Shown here in pieces: positions 46,950-55,011 of a stretch of DNA of 64,000 bases; the first letter of the stretch is position 1; each line of letters starts with the position of its first letter. Made by a program: the position numbers and the translations under genes. The DNA is from Danxiaibacter sp048498555 (GTDB taxonomy: Bacteria > Bacteroidota > Bacteroidia > Chitinophagales > Chitinophagaceae). Below the pieces are notes generated by a model. That model did not search any database, had not been told where the DNA came from, and saw only the letters and a list, made by a program, of their open reading frames with translations. The stretch spans positions 434,001 to 498,000 of the forward strand of contig JBEHXT010000003.1 of the NCBI GenBank assembly GCA_048498555.1, read 5' to 3'.

Positions 46950-49805
46950 ATGCAAAACAATTCTACACCCGGCAATTCGCAATTCATTTCTTTAAACTTT
47001 TGGAACTCAAAACTCTTAGATCGCTGCAAAAACTTACTTACTTCATTTTTTATACTTGTATTAAGCTTTTGCTTTCAATCCGTGAGAAGCCAACCTCATG
47101 TTAGTAGCTTCTCGCCTTCTTCAGGCCTTACAGGATCTACCATAACCATTACAGGCAGCAATTTTGCACCAGCTGTCGGTGGCAACGTTGTACATGTTGG
47201 CGGTGCACGTGCTACCGTTTTATCTGCCTCAGCCACTGAACTTAAAGTAAGAGTTCCTCGCACAAGTACTGATTTACCGATCAGCGTTACAGTCAATAAT
47301 TTAACCGGGTATTCTGCAGCGCCATATACCGTTATGTTCAAAGGTGGCAATGTGATAACAACAGGTATGTTTGCGACACCTGTAAAATTTTCAGCAAACT
47401 TTGACCAACGAATTGAGGGCATATTGTCAGCTGACTTTGATGAAGATGGACTATTAGACGTCCTCGTCACCGGAAATCGTAATTCTAACTGGTACAACTA
47501 CTGGTCAGTCTATCCTAACAAGAGTACACCAGGTAAGTTATCGTTCGGTCCACAAGTTATTTTCAACCGTGATTTTTCTTACGGACCCGGTGCTTTACAG
47601 TTAGCTGATTTTGATGGCGACGGAAAGATAGACGTGTTTTATGGCGATGATGATCTGACCATTTTTAAAAACACAAGCACTCCTGGAAATGTTTCCTTTG
47701 CTCCGCCTGCCCATTTTATTTATGATGAAAACAGCTCATGGGGTGGCTTTGGTGTTATGGCAGACGATTTAGATGGAGACGGAAAAACGGATATTTACAT
47801 CTACCATCAGTATGACCCCGGATATACCTATATGCGAAATATCAGCACTAATGGTATAATAGCATTTGCTGAACCTATTGTAATCGAAGGCATCCATAGG
47901 GAAATCACTTTGGCTGACATGAGTGGCGATGGTAAAAAGGATATAATAATTGATAGTGTAGATGGCACAACCACCTATTTGACAATACTTAAGAACACCA
48001 GTGCTAGCGGGATGCTTTCTTATGCCCAGCCATACAAAGTTGTTAGCCGTATGAATGGGTCATTTGTTGGCTTGACTGATATAACTAAAGATGGCAGATT
48101 AGACATGGCATTCCAACGTAATGATTCATTGATATTCTTTTTAAACTCAAGTCAGCAGAACAATCTTAATTTCAGCCTTGTTCAATCCGCACCTTTTAAG
48201 TATGGATTAAACAGTGCGCGTTTTATCGACTTTGACGGAGATGGTAAAAGAGAGTTGAGTGAAGTGGCTGTATGGGAAAGCCTGTCAATTTTTAAAAATA
48301 CCAATACTGTTTCGAAACCAACATTTGCTGCACCAGTGGGCTTTTCAACATTATGGAATCCTACGATTTGTGACTTTGACGGGGATGGAAAACAAGATGT
48401 AGCCTTTCCAGTTGCAACTACTCAATCATGCTTCGCCATAGCATTAAACCAATCAGACACATCCTCCGGCCCTCCCACTATTGCTTCATTCTCGCCTGAA
48501 ACGGGCACAGTTGATGATACAATTACCATTCAGGGTGATAATTTCAAAGGCACATCCAATTTAACATTGGGAGGCACCGCGGTAAAATCATTCACTATTG
48601 TATCCAATAATATAATAACCGCTGTTGTTTCAAATGGCAGTACTGGTGACGTAACTGTTACCAATAGAAAAGGCACTGCCAGCAAGAGTACATTCACGTA
48701 CTCCACTGCGCCATTTGTCAAACTTGTGAGCAATGCGCCCTCAGTTCTTTGTGAAAACAATTTTATTGAAGCTGCGGTAACGCCCGTAAATCTGCAAGGA
48801 GCTCTTGTGTATAACTGGTATCGGAACAATATTCTGCAAGGGTCGAAATCTACGACTCTGAGCATTAGAAATGTGAAAGACAAGGACTCCGTCTGGTGCA
48901 TTATAAAAGATGGAAATAATATTAACCACAAGAGCAATGTGATTGTATTTAGTGCAGGTCGTACAGCAAAACCCAATATGTACATTTCTTCCAGCGCAGG
49001 ATCTGCGGTTTGTAAGGGCACGACAGTAACATTTAAAGCGATCATTACTAACGGAGACTTTTCGCCATTATACCAACAATGGACAAAAAATGGCGTGATC
49101 GTAGGCACACCGGGTAATACATATACAACCAGTGATCTACAGGATGGAGACTCTATTAGCTGCACAATTTTATCAGCACCGGCATGCACTGTTGTTCCCG
49201 TAACAGCATCTTATAAGATGAAGGTTGATGAAAAAATACCTGCCGCACCAAGTGTTATTCACGCGCCGCTTGAAGTTTTTGCCGGGCAAACAGGCATAGT
49301 GTTTACCGTAGACCCTGTTGAAGGAGCAAGCTATTATAAATGGACATTGCCTGCAGGAGCTACGCTTACATCTGGCTATAGTACAAATTCCATTACAGTA
49401 ACCTGGGGTGCAACAACTAATGTTTTCGGTGTGAGAGCAGCAAACACATGTGGAAGCTCCAATATATTGTCCGTGCAGGTTGGAGTAAAGAACAATACCA
49501 ATGCACCCATAGCCCACACAGATAATAAGGATGCTATCACGAATGATGCACTTACTTTGTCGGTTTATCCAAATCCTGCCAACAGTAACCTGACTGTTTC
49601 TTTAACAACAGTAAAAACAGGCGATTATTTTGTTGAGTTAAGAGATGCCAATGGCAAGTTGATGACCTCAAAACAGATGATGATCAACAAAGGAGGATCT
49701 AACGTCAACATAAATGTGGCCCCATATGCAACAGGTATCTACTATATTTCTTTAAATGATAAATCGGGAAAAGTTGTGACGAAACGAGTGATGATAAGTA
49801 AGTAA
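46950..49805 (+). CDS. Large secreted T9SS protein with IPT/TIG, FG-GAP and Ig-like domains
   Basis: 951 residues. A long N-terminus ends in a signal-like hydrophobic stretch (about 28-46). An IPT/TIG domain follows (about 48-130), then an FG-GAP/VCBS propeller (about 150-505) with seven calcium-binding type loops such as DFDEDGLLD, DFDGDGKID, DLDGDGKTD and DFDGDGKQD, then a second IPT/TIG domain (about 510-595), two Ig-like domains (about 600-780), a PKD-like domain (about 785-865) and a type IX sorting domain (about 875-951, beginning LSVYPNPANSN). It is exported by the type IX system to the surface or medium, where it probably binds carbohydrate, protein or cells. It is flanked by terminators and appears monocistronic. 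Confidence 0.9.
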   Translation: MQNNSTPGNSQFISLNFWNSKLLDRCKNLLTSFFILVLSFCFQSVRSQPHVSSFSPSSGLTGSTITITGSNFAPAVGGNVVHVGGARATVLSASATELKVRVPRTSTDLPISVTVNNLTGYSAAPYTVMFKGGNVITTGMFATPVKFSANFDQRIEGILSADFDEDGLLDVLVTGNRNSNWYNYWSVYPNKSTPGKLSFGPQVIFNRDFSYGPGALQLADFDGDGKIDVFYGDDDLTIFKNTSTPGNVSFAPPAHFIYDENSSWGGFGVMADDLDGDGKTDIYIYHQYDPGYTYMRNISTNGIIAFAEPIVIEGIHREITLADMSGDGKKDIIIDSVDGTTTYLTILKNTSASGMLSYAQPYKVVSRMNGSFVGLTDITKDGRLDMAFQRNDSLIFFLNSSQQNNLNFSLVQSAPFKYGLNSARFIDFDGDGKRELSEVAVWESLSIFKNTNTVSKPTFAAPVGFSTLWNPTICDFDGDGKQDVAFPVATTQSCFAIALNQSDTSSGPPTIASFSPETGTVDDTITIQGDNFKGTSNLTLGGTAVKSFTIVSNNIITAVVSNGSTGDVTVTNRKGTASKSTFTYSTAPFVKLVSNAPSVLCENNFIEAAVTPVNLQGALVYNWYRNNILQGSKSTTLSIRNVKDKDSVWCIIKDGNNINHKSNVIVFSAGRTAKPNMYISSSAGSAVCKGTTVTFKAIITNGDFSPLYQQWTKNGVIVGTPGNTYTTSDLQDGDSISCTILSAPACTVVPVTASYKMKVDEKIPAAPSVIHAPLEVFAGQTGIVFTVDPVEGASYYKWTLPAGATLTSGYSTNSITVTWGATTNVFGVRAANTCGSSNILSVQVGVKNNTNAPIAHTDNKDAITNDALTLSVYPNPANSNLTVSLTTVKTGDYFVELRDANGKLMTSKQMMINKGGSNVNINVAPYATGIYYISLNDKSGKVVTKRVMISK

Positions 49806-49814
49806 AAAGTTTTC

Positions 49815-49850
49815 GAAAGCCGCTTGAGTTGAGCGGCTTTCTTGTTAATT
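49815..49850 (+). terminator. Terminator of the T9SS protein gene
   Basis: Arms gaaagccgct and agcggctttc (10 bp) with a 7-nt loop, then cttgttaatt and a T-rich stretch, 10 bp after the stop. Confidence 0.85.
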
Positions 49851-50195
49851 GTTTTTCTTTCTGTGCAAAGTCTTTAAAACGATCTTTTTCAAAGTTTCGC
49901 TCTAAGCTTTGGGCTAAAGATGGAGACTCTTTGCGGAGAAGTTAAAATAACAATGTAGTAGTTTTATGTATTTGTAGCAGTAGACGTTGCAACCTGTCTA
50001 TTTCTAAGCTCTTTAACTTCTGGGAGATCCTCTATTGATGGCAGCTTTTTATTGAGTTGAATAACACAATCGTTGTATTTTGATAGCGACTCCTTGTGCT
50101 TAAGCGTTGGACTTAGCGTTTAGGATACGAAATAAAATTAAGTATAATTACTCAAGCCTGTGCCCTTTGTTCTATATCAGTCCGTCGAACCAAAT
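49851..50195. other. Intergenic stretch, nothing recognised
   Basis: No coding frame, RNA gene or strong repeat is seen between two convergent terminators. Confidence 0.5.
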
Positions 50196-50238
50196 AAAAA
50201 AGGTTCAGGATTTCATTTTGAACTTCCTGAACCTTTTT
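50196..50238 (-). terminator. Terminator of the GMC oxidoreductase operon
   Basis: Arms aaaaaggttcagga and tcctgaaccttttt (14 bp, perfect) lie 25 bp past the leftward stop at 50263, giving a T run on the minus strand. Confidence 0.88.
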
Positions 50239-50262
50239 ATTATACAAATTTAAAACCCGGAG

Positions 50263-50898
50263 TTACCCGAATTTTACATCTTCCAAACCATATTTTTTAA
50301 TATCATCTTCCGGAACGCCTTCCCATCTGTTCGGGCGATTACCCACATACCCTACATCTTCCATACCCATTTTGCTGCTGAAAAAGCCGCTCGCTGTAAG
50401 GCTTCTCATTCTGTTGAAGAAGGCAACACCTTGTTGCATTTCGGGCTTTGCCAGCGTAGGATAAGCAATCTCATCGATCAATTGCGTTTGTTCCTGTTTT
50501 GAACAGTCAACAAAGGCCTTTCCATAGCGGTTCAGGCAGGTAACATCCGTCCAACGGATGCCGCCACGCATAGGAACCTGGTGCTCGGGCATATCCTTTA
50601 CAATGAACTCGATGAACTCAGGTACTCCAGCATCTGATGCGCTGCCTGATTTTTCATCTTTTGGAATGATTATATCGGCAAGTACTGTGATAGTTGCCAT
50701 TTCTGCCTTGGTAAAAAATTTCTCTTTTTCCAATGCATTTTCGCGTTCGATCTCATTGGGTAAACGGTCTGGTGAGCCAGTTAACGCACCAGTGGTAGTC
50801 GCTTCTTTGGACTCGGCCTTGCTTTTGCAGGCTTCCACCAGTACAGCGGCTGACAGACTGGTAATACCAAGTGCTCTTAATGATTCGCGCCTGTTCAT
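50263..50898 (-). CDS. Gluconate 2-dehydrogenase subunit 3-family protein
   Basis: 211 residues. The N-terminus MNRRESLRALG resembles a Tat twin-arginine motif and is followed by a hydrophobic stretch and a lipobox-like LVEAC near residue 24, so this may be a Tat-exported lipoprotein. The body carries the Gluconate_2-dh3 pattern: FTKAEMATITVLADIIIPKDEKSGSASDAGVPEFIEFIV and later AFFNRMRSLTASGFFSS with GYVGN. Such proteins are the small subunit of periplasmic GMC-type dehydrogenases and carry the large subunit through the Tat system. The GMC gene is 19 bp upstream in the same direction. Confidence 0.9.
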   Translation of the reverse strand: MNRRESLRALGITSLSAAVLVEACKSKAESKEATTTGALTGSPDRLPNEIERENALEKEKFFTKAEMATITVLADIIIPKDEKSGSASDAGVPEFIEFIVKDMPEHQVPMRGGIRWTDVTCLNRYGKAFVDCSKQEQTQLIDEIAYPTLAKPEMQQGVAFFNRMRSLTASGFFSSKMGMEDVGYVGNRPNRWEGVPEDDIKKYGLEDVKFG

Positions 50899-50917
50899 AT
50901 AATTACTTTAAGATTGA

Positions 50918-52657
50918 TCAAATGTTTTGTTTTTTAATTTCATCCAGGATATACTCGGAGGTTCTCATGGATAAAGCGAGGATAGTCCAGGTAGCGTTTT
51001 TATCTGATTGTTGTACCTGGTTTGCACCATCTACAACAAACACATTTTTACAATCATGCGCCTGGCACCATTTGTTGAGCACTGATTTTTTTTGATCATT
51101 ACCCATCCTTGCCGTTCCTACTTCATGGATGATTCGTCCCGGCGCCTCAAGTCCCCACATATCTTCAGGGCCATGTGGCTTTCCGGTTTTTATTGCACCC
51201 ATCTCGTGAATAATACGATCAAAGGTTTCCTGCATGTGCTTGGCCTGGTTGATCTCATCATTGGTCCATTTATAATGGAATCGAAGAACCGGAATACCAT
51301 ATTTATCAACAACATTCGGATCAATCTCGCAATAGTTATCGTAGCGGGCCATACCCACACCACGACCGGCCATACCAAACGTGGTACCGTAAAAGCGGCG
51401 ATAATCATCTTTTAAACCAGCACCATATCCACCGGCCGGTTTCATTTTACCATCTCTGCCAGGTACTTGGCCGTTCAGGGTAGGTACACCACCACCGAAT
51501 CCGTAGCCCGGCATTCCCATGCCACCGCCAAATTCAATATGATAACCACGAGGGAAATCAAGCTTTTTATTATCAAGCACCCATGGCGCCAGGATATGCA
51601 CTGACCCAACACCGTCTTCATTATAACGTTTACGGTCCATCAGTTGCGGAAGGAACCCACCTGAAGATGCACCTGTTGAATCCTGAAGGTAACGGCCCAA
51701 AACACCACCGCTGTTTCCAATGCCGCCCGGATGCGCTGCTGATTTCGAATTCAGCATAATACGAGTTGATTCACAGGCACTGGCAGCAAGGATCACACGC
51801 TTTCCGAGCACCTGGTATTCGCTCATATCCTCCTTGCTCACGTAAGAAACTCCGGTTGCCAATCCGTTTTTGTCCGTCAGGACTTCACGAACCATCGCAT
51901 TGGAGATTAATTCAAGGTTACCTGTTTTGAGGGCAGGAATAACAAGGCAGGAAGAGGCTGAAAAGTCTCCGTAAACTTTACAACTACGGCCGCACTGTCC
52001 GCAGAAGAAACATTGGCCACGATCATTATTGCCCGGAAGTTTTTCAGTTAAAACTGACCCACGGCCAGGGATAACTTTTACACCGGCTTTGGCAGCACCC
52101 TTCATGATGAACAATTCAGGGAGCCTTGGTTTTGGTGGCGTAAGGAAGATACCATCCGGATCATTCTCCAGTCCTTCCTTAGTACCATAAATACCAATCA
52201 TCCGGTCTACTTTATCATAATATGGTTTTACTTCATCATAAGTAATTGGCCAGCGTTCGCTAATGCCGTCATCGGGCTGAAAATCTTTTGGCCCGAAACG
52301 AAGTGAGATACGTCCCCAATGGTTTGTTCTACCACCCAGCATACGTGAGCGGAACCACTTAAATTCAGTATCGTCCTTTTTGGTATATGGCTCTCCATCT
52401 AGTTCCCATCCACCAAAGGCAGCATCAAAATCACCGAAATTCCGGGTTTTGGTACTGGCTCCACGACGCGGAGATTCATAATTGAACTTTAGCTGAGCGG
52501 AATGCTTTGCGGGGTCGAAAAAGGGGCCTGCTTCAAGTAACAGTACCTTTAGGCCTGCATGAGACAACACGTAGGCAGCCATACCGCCGCCCGCACCGGA
52601 GCCTACGATAACAGCATCATAGACTTTTCCGGATTTTTTAATTTGAAAATCTCCCAT
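50918..52657 (-). CDS. GMC-family FAD-dependent oxidoreductase
   Basis: 579 residues. The FAD-binding Rossmann motif is VIVGSGAGGGMAAYVLS near residues 16-32, followed by LLLEAGP. A cysteine-rich segment CFFCGQCGRSC lies near residue 215. C-terminal GMC features are EVGTARMG near 515 and VVDGANQVQQSDKNATWTILALSMR. It should oxidise an alcohol or sugar, passing electrons to a quinone or cytochrome. It has no signal peptide of its own, which fits export together with the small Tat subunit encoded next. A c-type cytochrome partner is not adjacent. The substrate is unknown; similar pairs in Bacteroidota act on sugars or inositols. Confidence 0.9.
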   Translation of the reverse strand: MGDFQIKKSGKVYDAVIVGSGAGGGMAAYVLSHAGLKVLLLEAGPFFDPAKHSAQLKFNYESPRRGASTKTRNFGDFDAAFGGWELDGEPYTKKDDTEFKWFRSRMLGGRTNHWGRISLRFGPKDFQPDDGISERWPITYDEVKPYYDKVDRMIGIYGTKEGLENDPDGIFLTPPKPRLPELFIMKGAAKAGVKVIPGRGSVLTEKLPGNNDRGQCFFCGQCGRSCKVYGDFSASSCLVIPALKTGNLELISNAMVREVLTDKNGLATGVSYVSKEDMSEYQVLGKRVILAASACESTRIMLNSKSAAHPGGIGNSGGVLGRYLQDSTGASSGGFLPQLMDRKRYNEDGVGSVHILAPWVLDNKKLDFPRGYHIEFGGGMGMPGYGFGGGVPTLNGQVPGRDGKMKPAGGYGAGLKDDYRRFYGTTFGMAGRGVGMARYDNYCEIDPNVVDKYGIPVLRFHYKWTNDEINQAKHMQETFDRIIHEMGAIKTGKPHGPEDMWGLEAPGRIIHEVGTARMGNDQKKSVLNKWCQAHDCKNVFVVDGANQVQQSDKNATWTILALSMRTSEYILDEIKKQNI

Positions 52658-53019
52658 AAAGAATAAATGGCTTCTATAAATTGTTTAAAATCGTTAGGAC
52701 ATCAATATTATCGATTCTTATCGAATTTTATTGTAGACGAATTAACTTCTTTTGAAATTATTATGGCATTTGTCATTTTTTTTCGGCGAAGACTCAAAAA
52801 TTAACATAATCACTACTGTGCTCCATAGATGACCTAGGCCGTTTTGGTCCAAATTTATCACCAACTCACCATTATTTCTTTCCAATATTACTAACAATAG
52901 GTTAATATCCAAAGACTCAAAAGAATGCGGCCAATAACAGCCTTCCCTTCACCTATAAAGCGCTTATCGATAGCCCCTTGTGCAATTGTTCAAACAATTG
53001 CTGTAATCTTTCCTGCCGC

Positions 53020-53326
53020 TATTGTTCCGCAGAATCATTCGCGTATTTCAGCTTTAAGGCTATCGCATCGGCTGATGGCTAAAATATTGAAAATAAATTG
53101 TAAGTCTTACCGTTTAAATATTTCTCGTATCGAGATCAAATTCAATGTTTTCATTCCAGCCCATTCAAACATTTTTTTTCAGATTATTCTCAATACCAAC
53201 TTTAACTATCGGCGCCAGGATGTACTATAGTATTAAACAATAGTTTGTCTTATAAACCCAGATGCAATCGGGGATGAATTAATAGACAGGAGTGATCATG
53301 CGGAATACTCGCTTCAGAAAGAGTGA
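53020..53326. repeat. Dispersed MITE-like element, copy 1
   Basis: Shares with the elements at 54833 and 56842 a left block (attgttccgcagaatcattcg, then aaggctatcgcatcggc and tggctaaaatattga) and a right block (gtcttataaacccagatgc, then gaattaatagacaggagtga and gcggaatactcgc). The ends are inverted relative to each other around gag-tgttccgc. It contains about 90 bp of internal sequence not seen in the other copies. No coding frame in it is convincing. Confidence 0.65.
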
Positions 53327-53384
53327 TTTTTAGGCATCCTCTTTTTTCTCCTTTATAAAAAAATATTTTTTTGTCTGCTTCGTC

Positions 53385-53436
53385 CTTATGTAACATAAGT
53401 CACGGTATTCATAGTTCTTAATAGGGACCTTTGCAG
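53385..53436 (+). promoter_or_regulatory. Candidate Crp/Fnr-type operator and promoter of the OsmC gene
   Basis: The palindrome gtaac-ataa-gtcac (53390-53403) lies inside a second perfect palindrome cttatgt-a-acataag (53385-53399). A GACCTTTG at 53426-53433 is one mismatch from the -7 motif TAnnTTTG, giving a predicted start near 53438. The palindrome centre at 53396.5 is then about -41.5, the classic place for a class II Crp/Fnr activator. Confidence 0.5.
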
Positions 53437-53474
53437 TGAAATAGTTTCAACCTCCTGTTTAAAAATTGAATAAT

Positions 53475-53927
53475 ATGGATAATACACATTTTTATGAAGT
53501 AAATGTCAAATGGGACAAAGATCGAATAGGCACAACGTATTCACCGGATTTATCACCGACTATCGAAGTTGCTACCCCACCCGAATTTCCCAAGGGGGTT
53601 GCGGGCATTTGGTCACCTGAACACCTATTGGTTGCTGCTGTAAACAGTTGCCTGATGACTACGTTTCTTGCCATTGCCGAAAATTCTAAACTGGATTTTA
53701 AAAGTTTTGAAAGCATGGCAAAAGGTAAATTGGAAAAAGTGGACGGTAAATTTATGATCAGTGAGATTGTTTTACTTCCTGTTGTAATGATCCATAACGA
53801 AGCAGACAAAGAACGTGCGTTAAGGATTTTAGACAAATCCGAGGCAGCCTGCCTGATTTCTAATTCTGTTAAATCCAGGATTACATTTCAACCACAGATA
53901 ACACTTAAACAGCCTGCTTTAAACTGA
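53475..53927 (+). CDS. OsmC/Ohr-family peroxiredoxin-like protein
   Basis: 150 residues from the ATG at 53475; three codons upstream a TTG is also in frame. The family's two redox cysteines are present: one in AVNSCLMTTFLA near residue 57 and one in SEAACLISNSV near 125. The middle has the helix-strand arrangement of OsmC proteins. They reduce organic hydroperoxides or bind sulfane sulfur and persulfides. It is followed, in the same direction, by a rhodanese and a DUF6132 protein, which points to sulfur or peroxide stress rather than general osmotic stress. Confidence 0.92.
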   Translation: MDNTHFYEVNVKWDKDRIGTTYSPDLSPTIEVATPPEFPKGVAGIWSPEHLLVAAVNSCLMTTFLAIAENSKLDFKSFESMAKGKLEKVDGKFMISEIVLLPVVMIHNEADKERALRILDKSEAACLISNSVKSRITFQPQITLKQPALN

Positions 53928-54044
53928 AACTTTCTTCTATTGACATGACGAAAGCCGACTTTAACGTCCTATATTTTTAAACCTTATTTCTCATGTCATT
54001 AGAAAATAACATCAACTTATATCACAATAATAATACTTATAGCA

Positions 54045-54362
54045 ATGTTTGAAATATTTAAAAATTTGTTCGCTCAAACAGACAAAACTCAATTAATGAA
54101 AGCCATTAAAGACGGAGCATTTTTAGTAGATGTTCGTACATCTGCTGAGTTTTCGTCGGGTAGCGCAAAAGGCGCTGTAAACATTCCATTGAATAACGTC
54201 CCAGGCAAATTAAACATATTTGAGGGCAAGGAAATCATCGTTGTTTTTTGTCAAAGTGGAAACCGAAGCGCTCAGGCAAAAACAATTTTGGAGCAAAATG
54301 GTTTTCAAAATATCATCAATGGCGGAACCTGGCGAAACGTTAGTCAGATAACAAATGGATAA
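54045..54362 (+). CDS. Single-domain rhodanese-like protein
   Basis: 105 residues, one rhodanese domain with no signal peptide. LVDVRTSAEFSSGSAKGAVNIPL is the N-terminal rhodanese block, and the active loop CQSGNRS near residue 71 contains the catalytic cysteine that carries a persulfide. It ends with the usual GGTW motif. Single-domain rhodaneses shuttle sulfane sulfur between donors, thiols and proteins. It lies 117 bp after OsmC and about 210 bp before a DUF6132 gene in the same direction; spacing is wide enough for an extra promoter. Confidence 0.93.
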   Translation: MFEIFKNLFAQTDKTQLMKAIKDGAFLVDVRTSAEFSSGSAKGAVNIPLNNVPGKLNIFEGKEIIVVFCQSGNRSAQAKTILEQNGFQNIINGGTWRNVSQITNG

Positions 54363-54574
54363 ACAGGAGAATGACACGCTATGTTGGCATTTCAGTACAA
54401 GAACATGCTTGACCAACTCACCAGTGATGTACGCGTAAGAAGGTTAACCTGTTGGAATATTGCATATGCTTCGCCTGCCGTTAATCTTACAACAGAATAT
54501 GGGTTGGTGCGGTGCCGTTGGTTGCAATATACCAGCTTAAAAAAAAATAGTAATAAAAGTGGAAGGTATGATCT

Positions 54575-54781
54575 ATGAAGAAGTTTCTTAAGAAAAATTG
54601 GCTCTCCATAGCTGGTATCATTGCAGGTGCAGTCGCTGGATATCTCTACTGGCAGAATATTGGTTGCAGCTCGGGGAGTTGTGTTATTACTTCAAAACCT
54701 ATTAACAGTACCGTTTATGGCGCAGTAATGGGCGGGCTTTTATTTTCGATATTACAGAAAAGCAAAAAGGAAACAGCATAA
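54575..54781 (+). CDS. DUF6132-like small membrane protein
   Basis: 68 residues with two transmembrane segments (about 10-28 and 45-62) joined by a short loop containing CSSGSC, two cysteines four residues apart. The GCSSGSCVITSKP pattern with TVYGAVMGGLLF matches the DUF6132 family, which I recall beside rhodanese and YeeE/YedE genes. The cysteines face one side of the membrane and could take part in sulfur or copper handling (inference). The 212 bp before it hold only a doubtful frame. Confidence 0.8.
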   Translation: MKKFLKKNWLSIAGIIAGAVAGYLYWQNIGCSSGSCVITSKPINSTVYGAVMGGLLFSILQKSKKETA

Positions 54782-54832
54782 CTTTTCAGGGAGCAATAAA
54801 TAAGGGCAATAATGTCGCCCCATTTTTTTTGT

Positions 54833-54984
54833 GAGCGAGTAGTCCGCAGTATCACTATTTTCTTACAGTTTCCAGCCGATTGTATCAGCGGATGGTTAAA
54901 ACTGATAACAAATTTTCAGCTCTTACAGTTCAGATATTTCTTATTTGGTGCGAGTGTTCCTGCGGAACACTCGCACCAAATAAG
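54833..54984. repeat. Dispersed MITE-like element, copy 2, ending in a perfect 21-bp hairpin
   Basis: Contains the shared left end (gagcgagtagtccgcag), the block agccgattgtatcagcg followed by atggttaaaa, and ctcttacagttcagatattt. The right end is replaced by a perfect inverted repeat, 54940-54960 against 54964-54984, with a 3-nt loop, containing gcgagtgttcc and ggaacactcgc. The hairpin probably also terminates transcription between the convergent DUF6132 and phosphoesterase genes. Confidence 0.75.
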
Positions 54985-55011
54985 GTTACTGTAAAAAGTT
55001 CCCTTCACCAC

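Noticed and set aside
50263..52657. Complete membrane-bound gluconate dehydrogenase
   Set aside because: Only the GMC and subunit-3-type genes are present; the cytochrome c subunit is not adjacent, so a three-subunit gluconate dehydrogenase cannot be claimed.
52925..53230. 101-codon frame upstream of OsmC
   Set aside because: Half of it lies in the MITE-like element and the rest is low-complexity AT-rich DNA; no domain.
54381..54578. 65-codon frame between the rhodanese and DUF6132 genes
   Set aside because: It overlaps the DUF6132 start by 4 bp, which is suggestive, but the sequence has no pattern of a folded or membrane protein and resembles no family I know.
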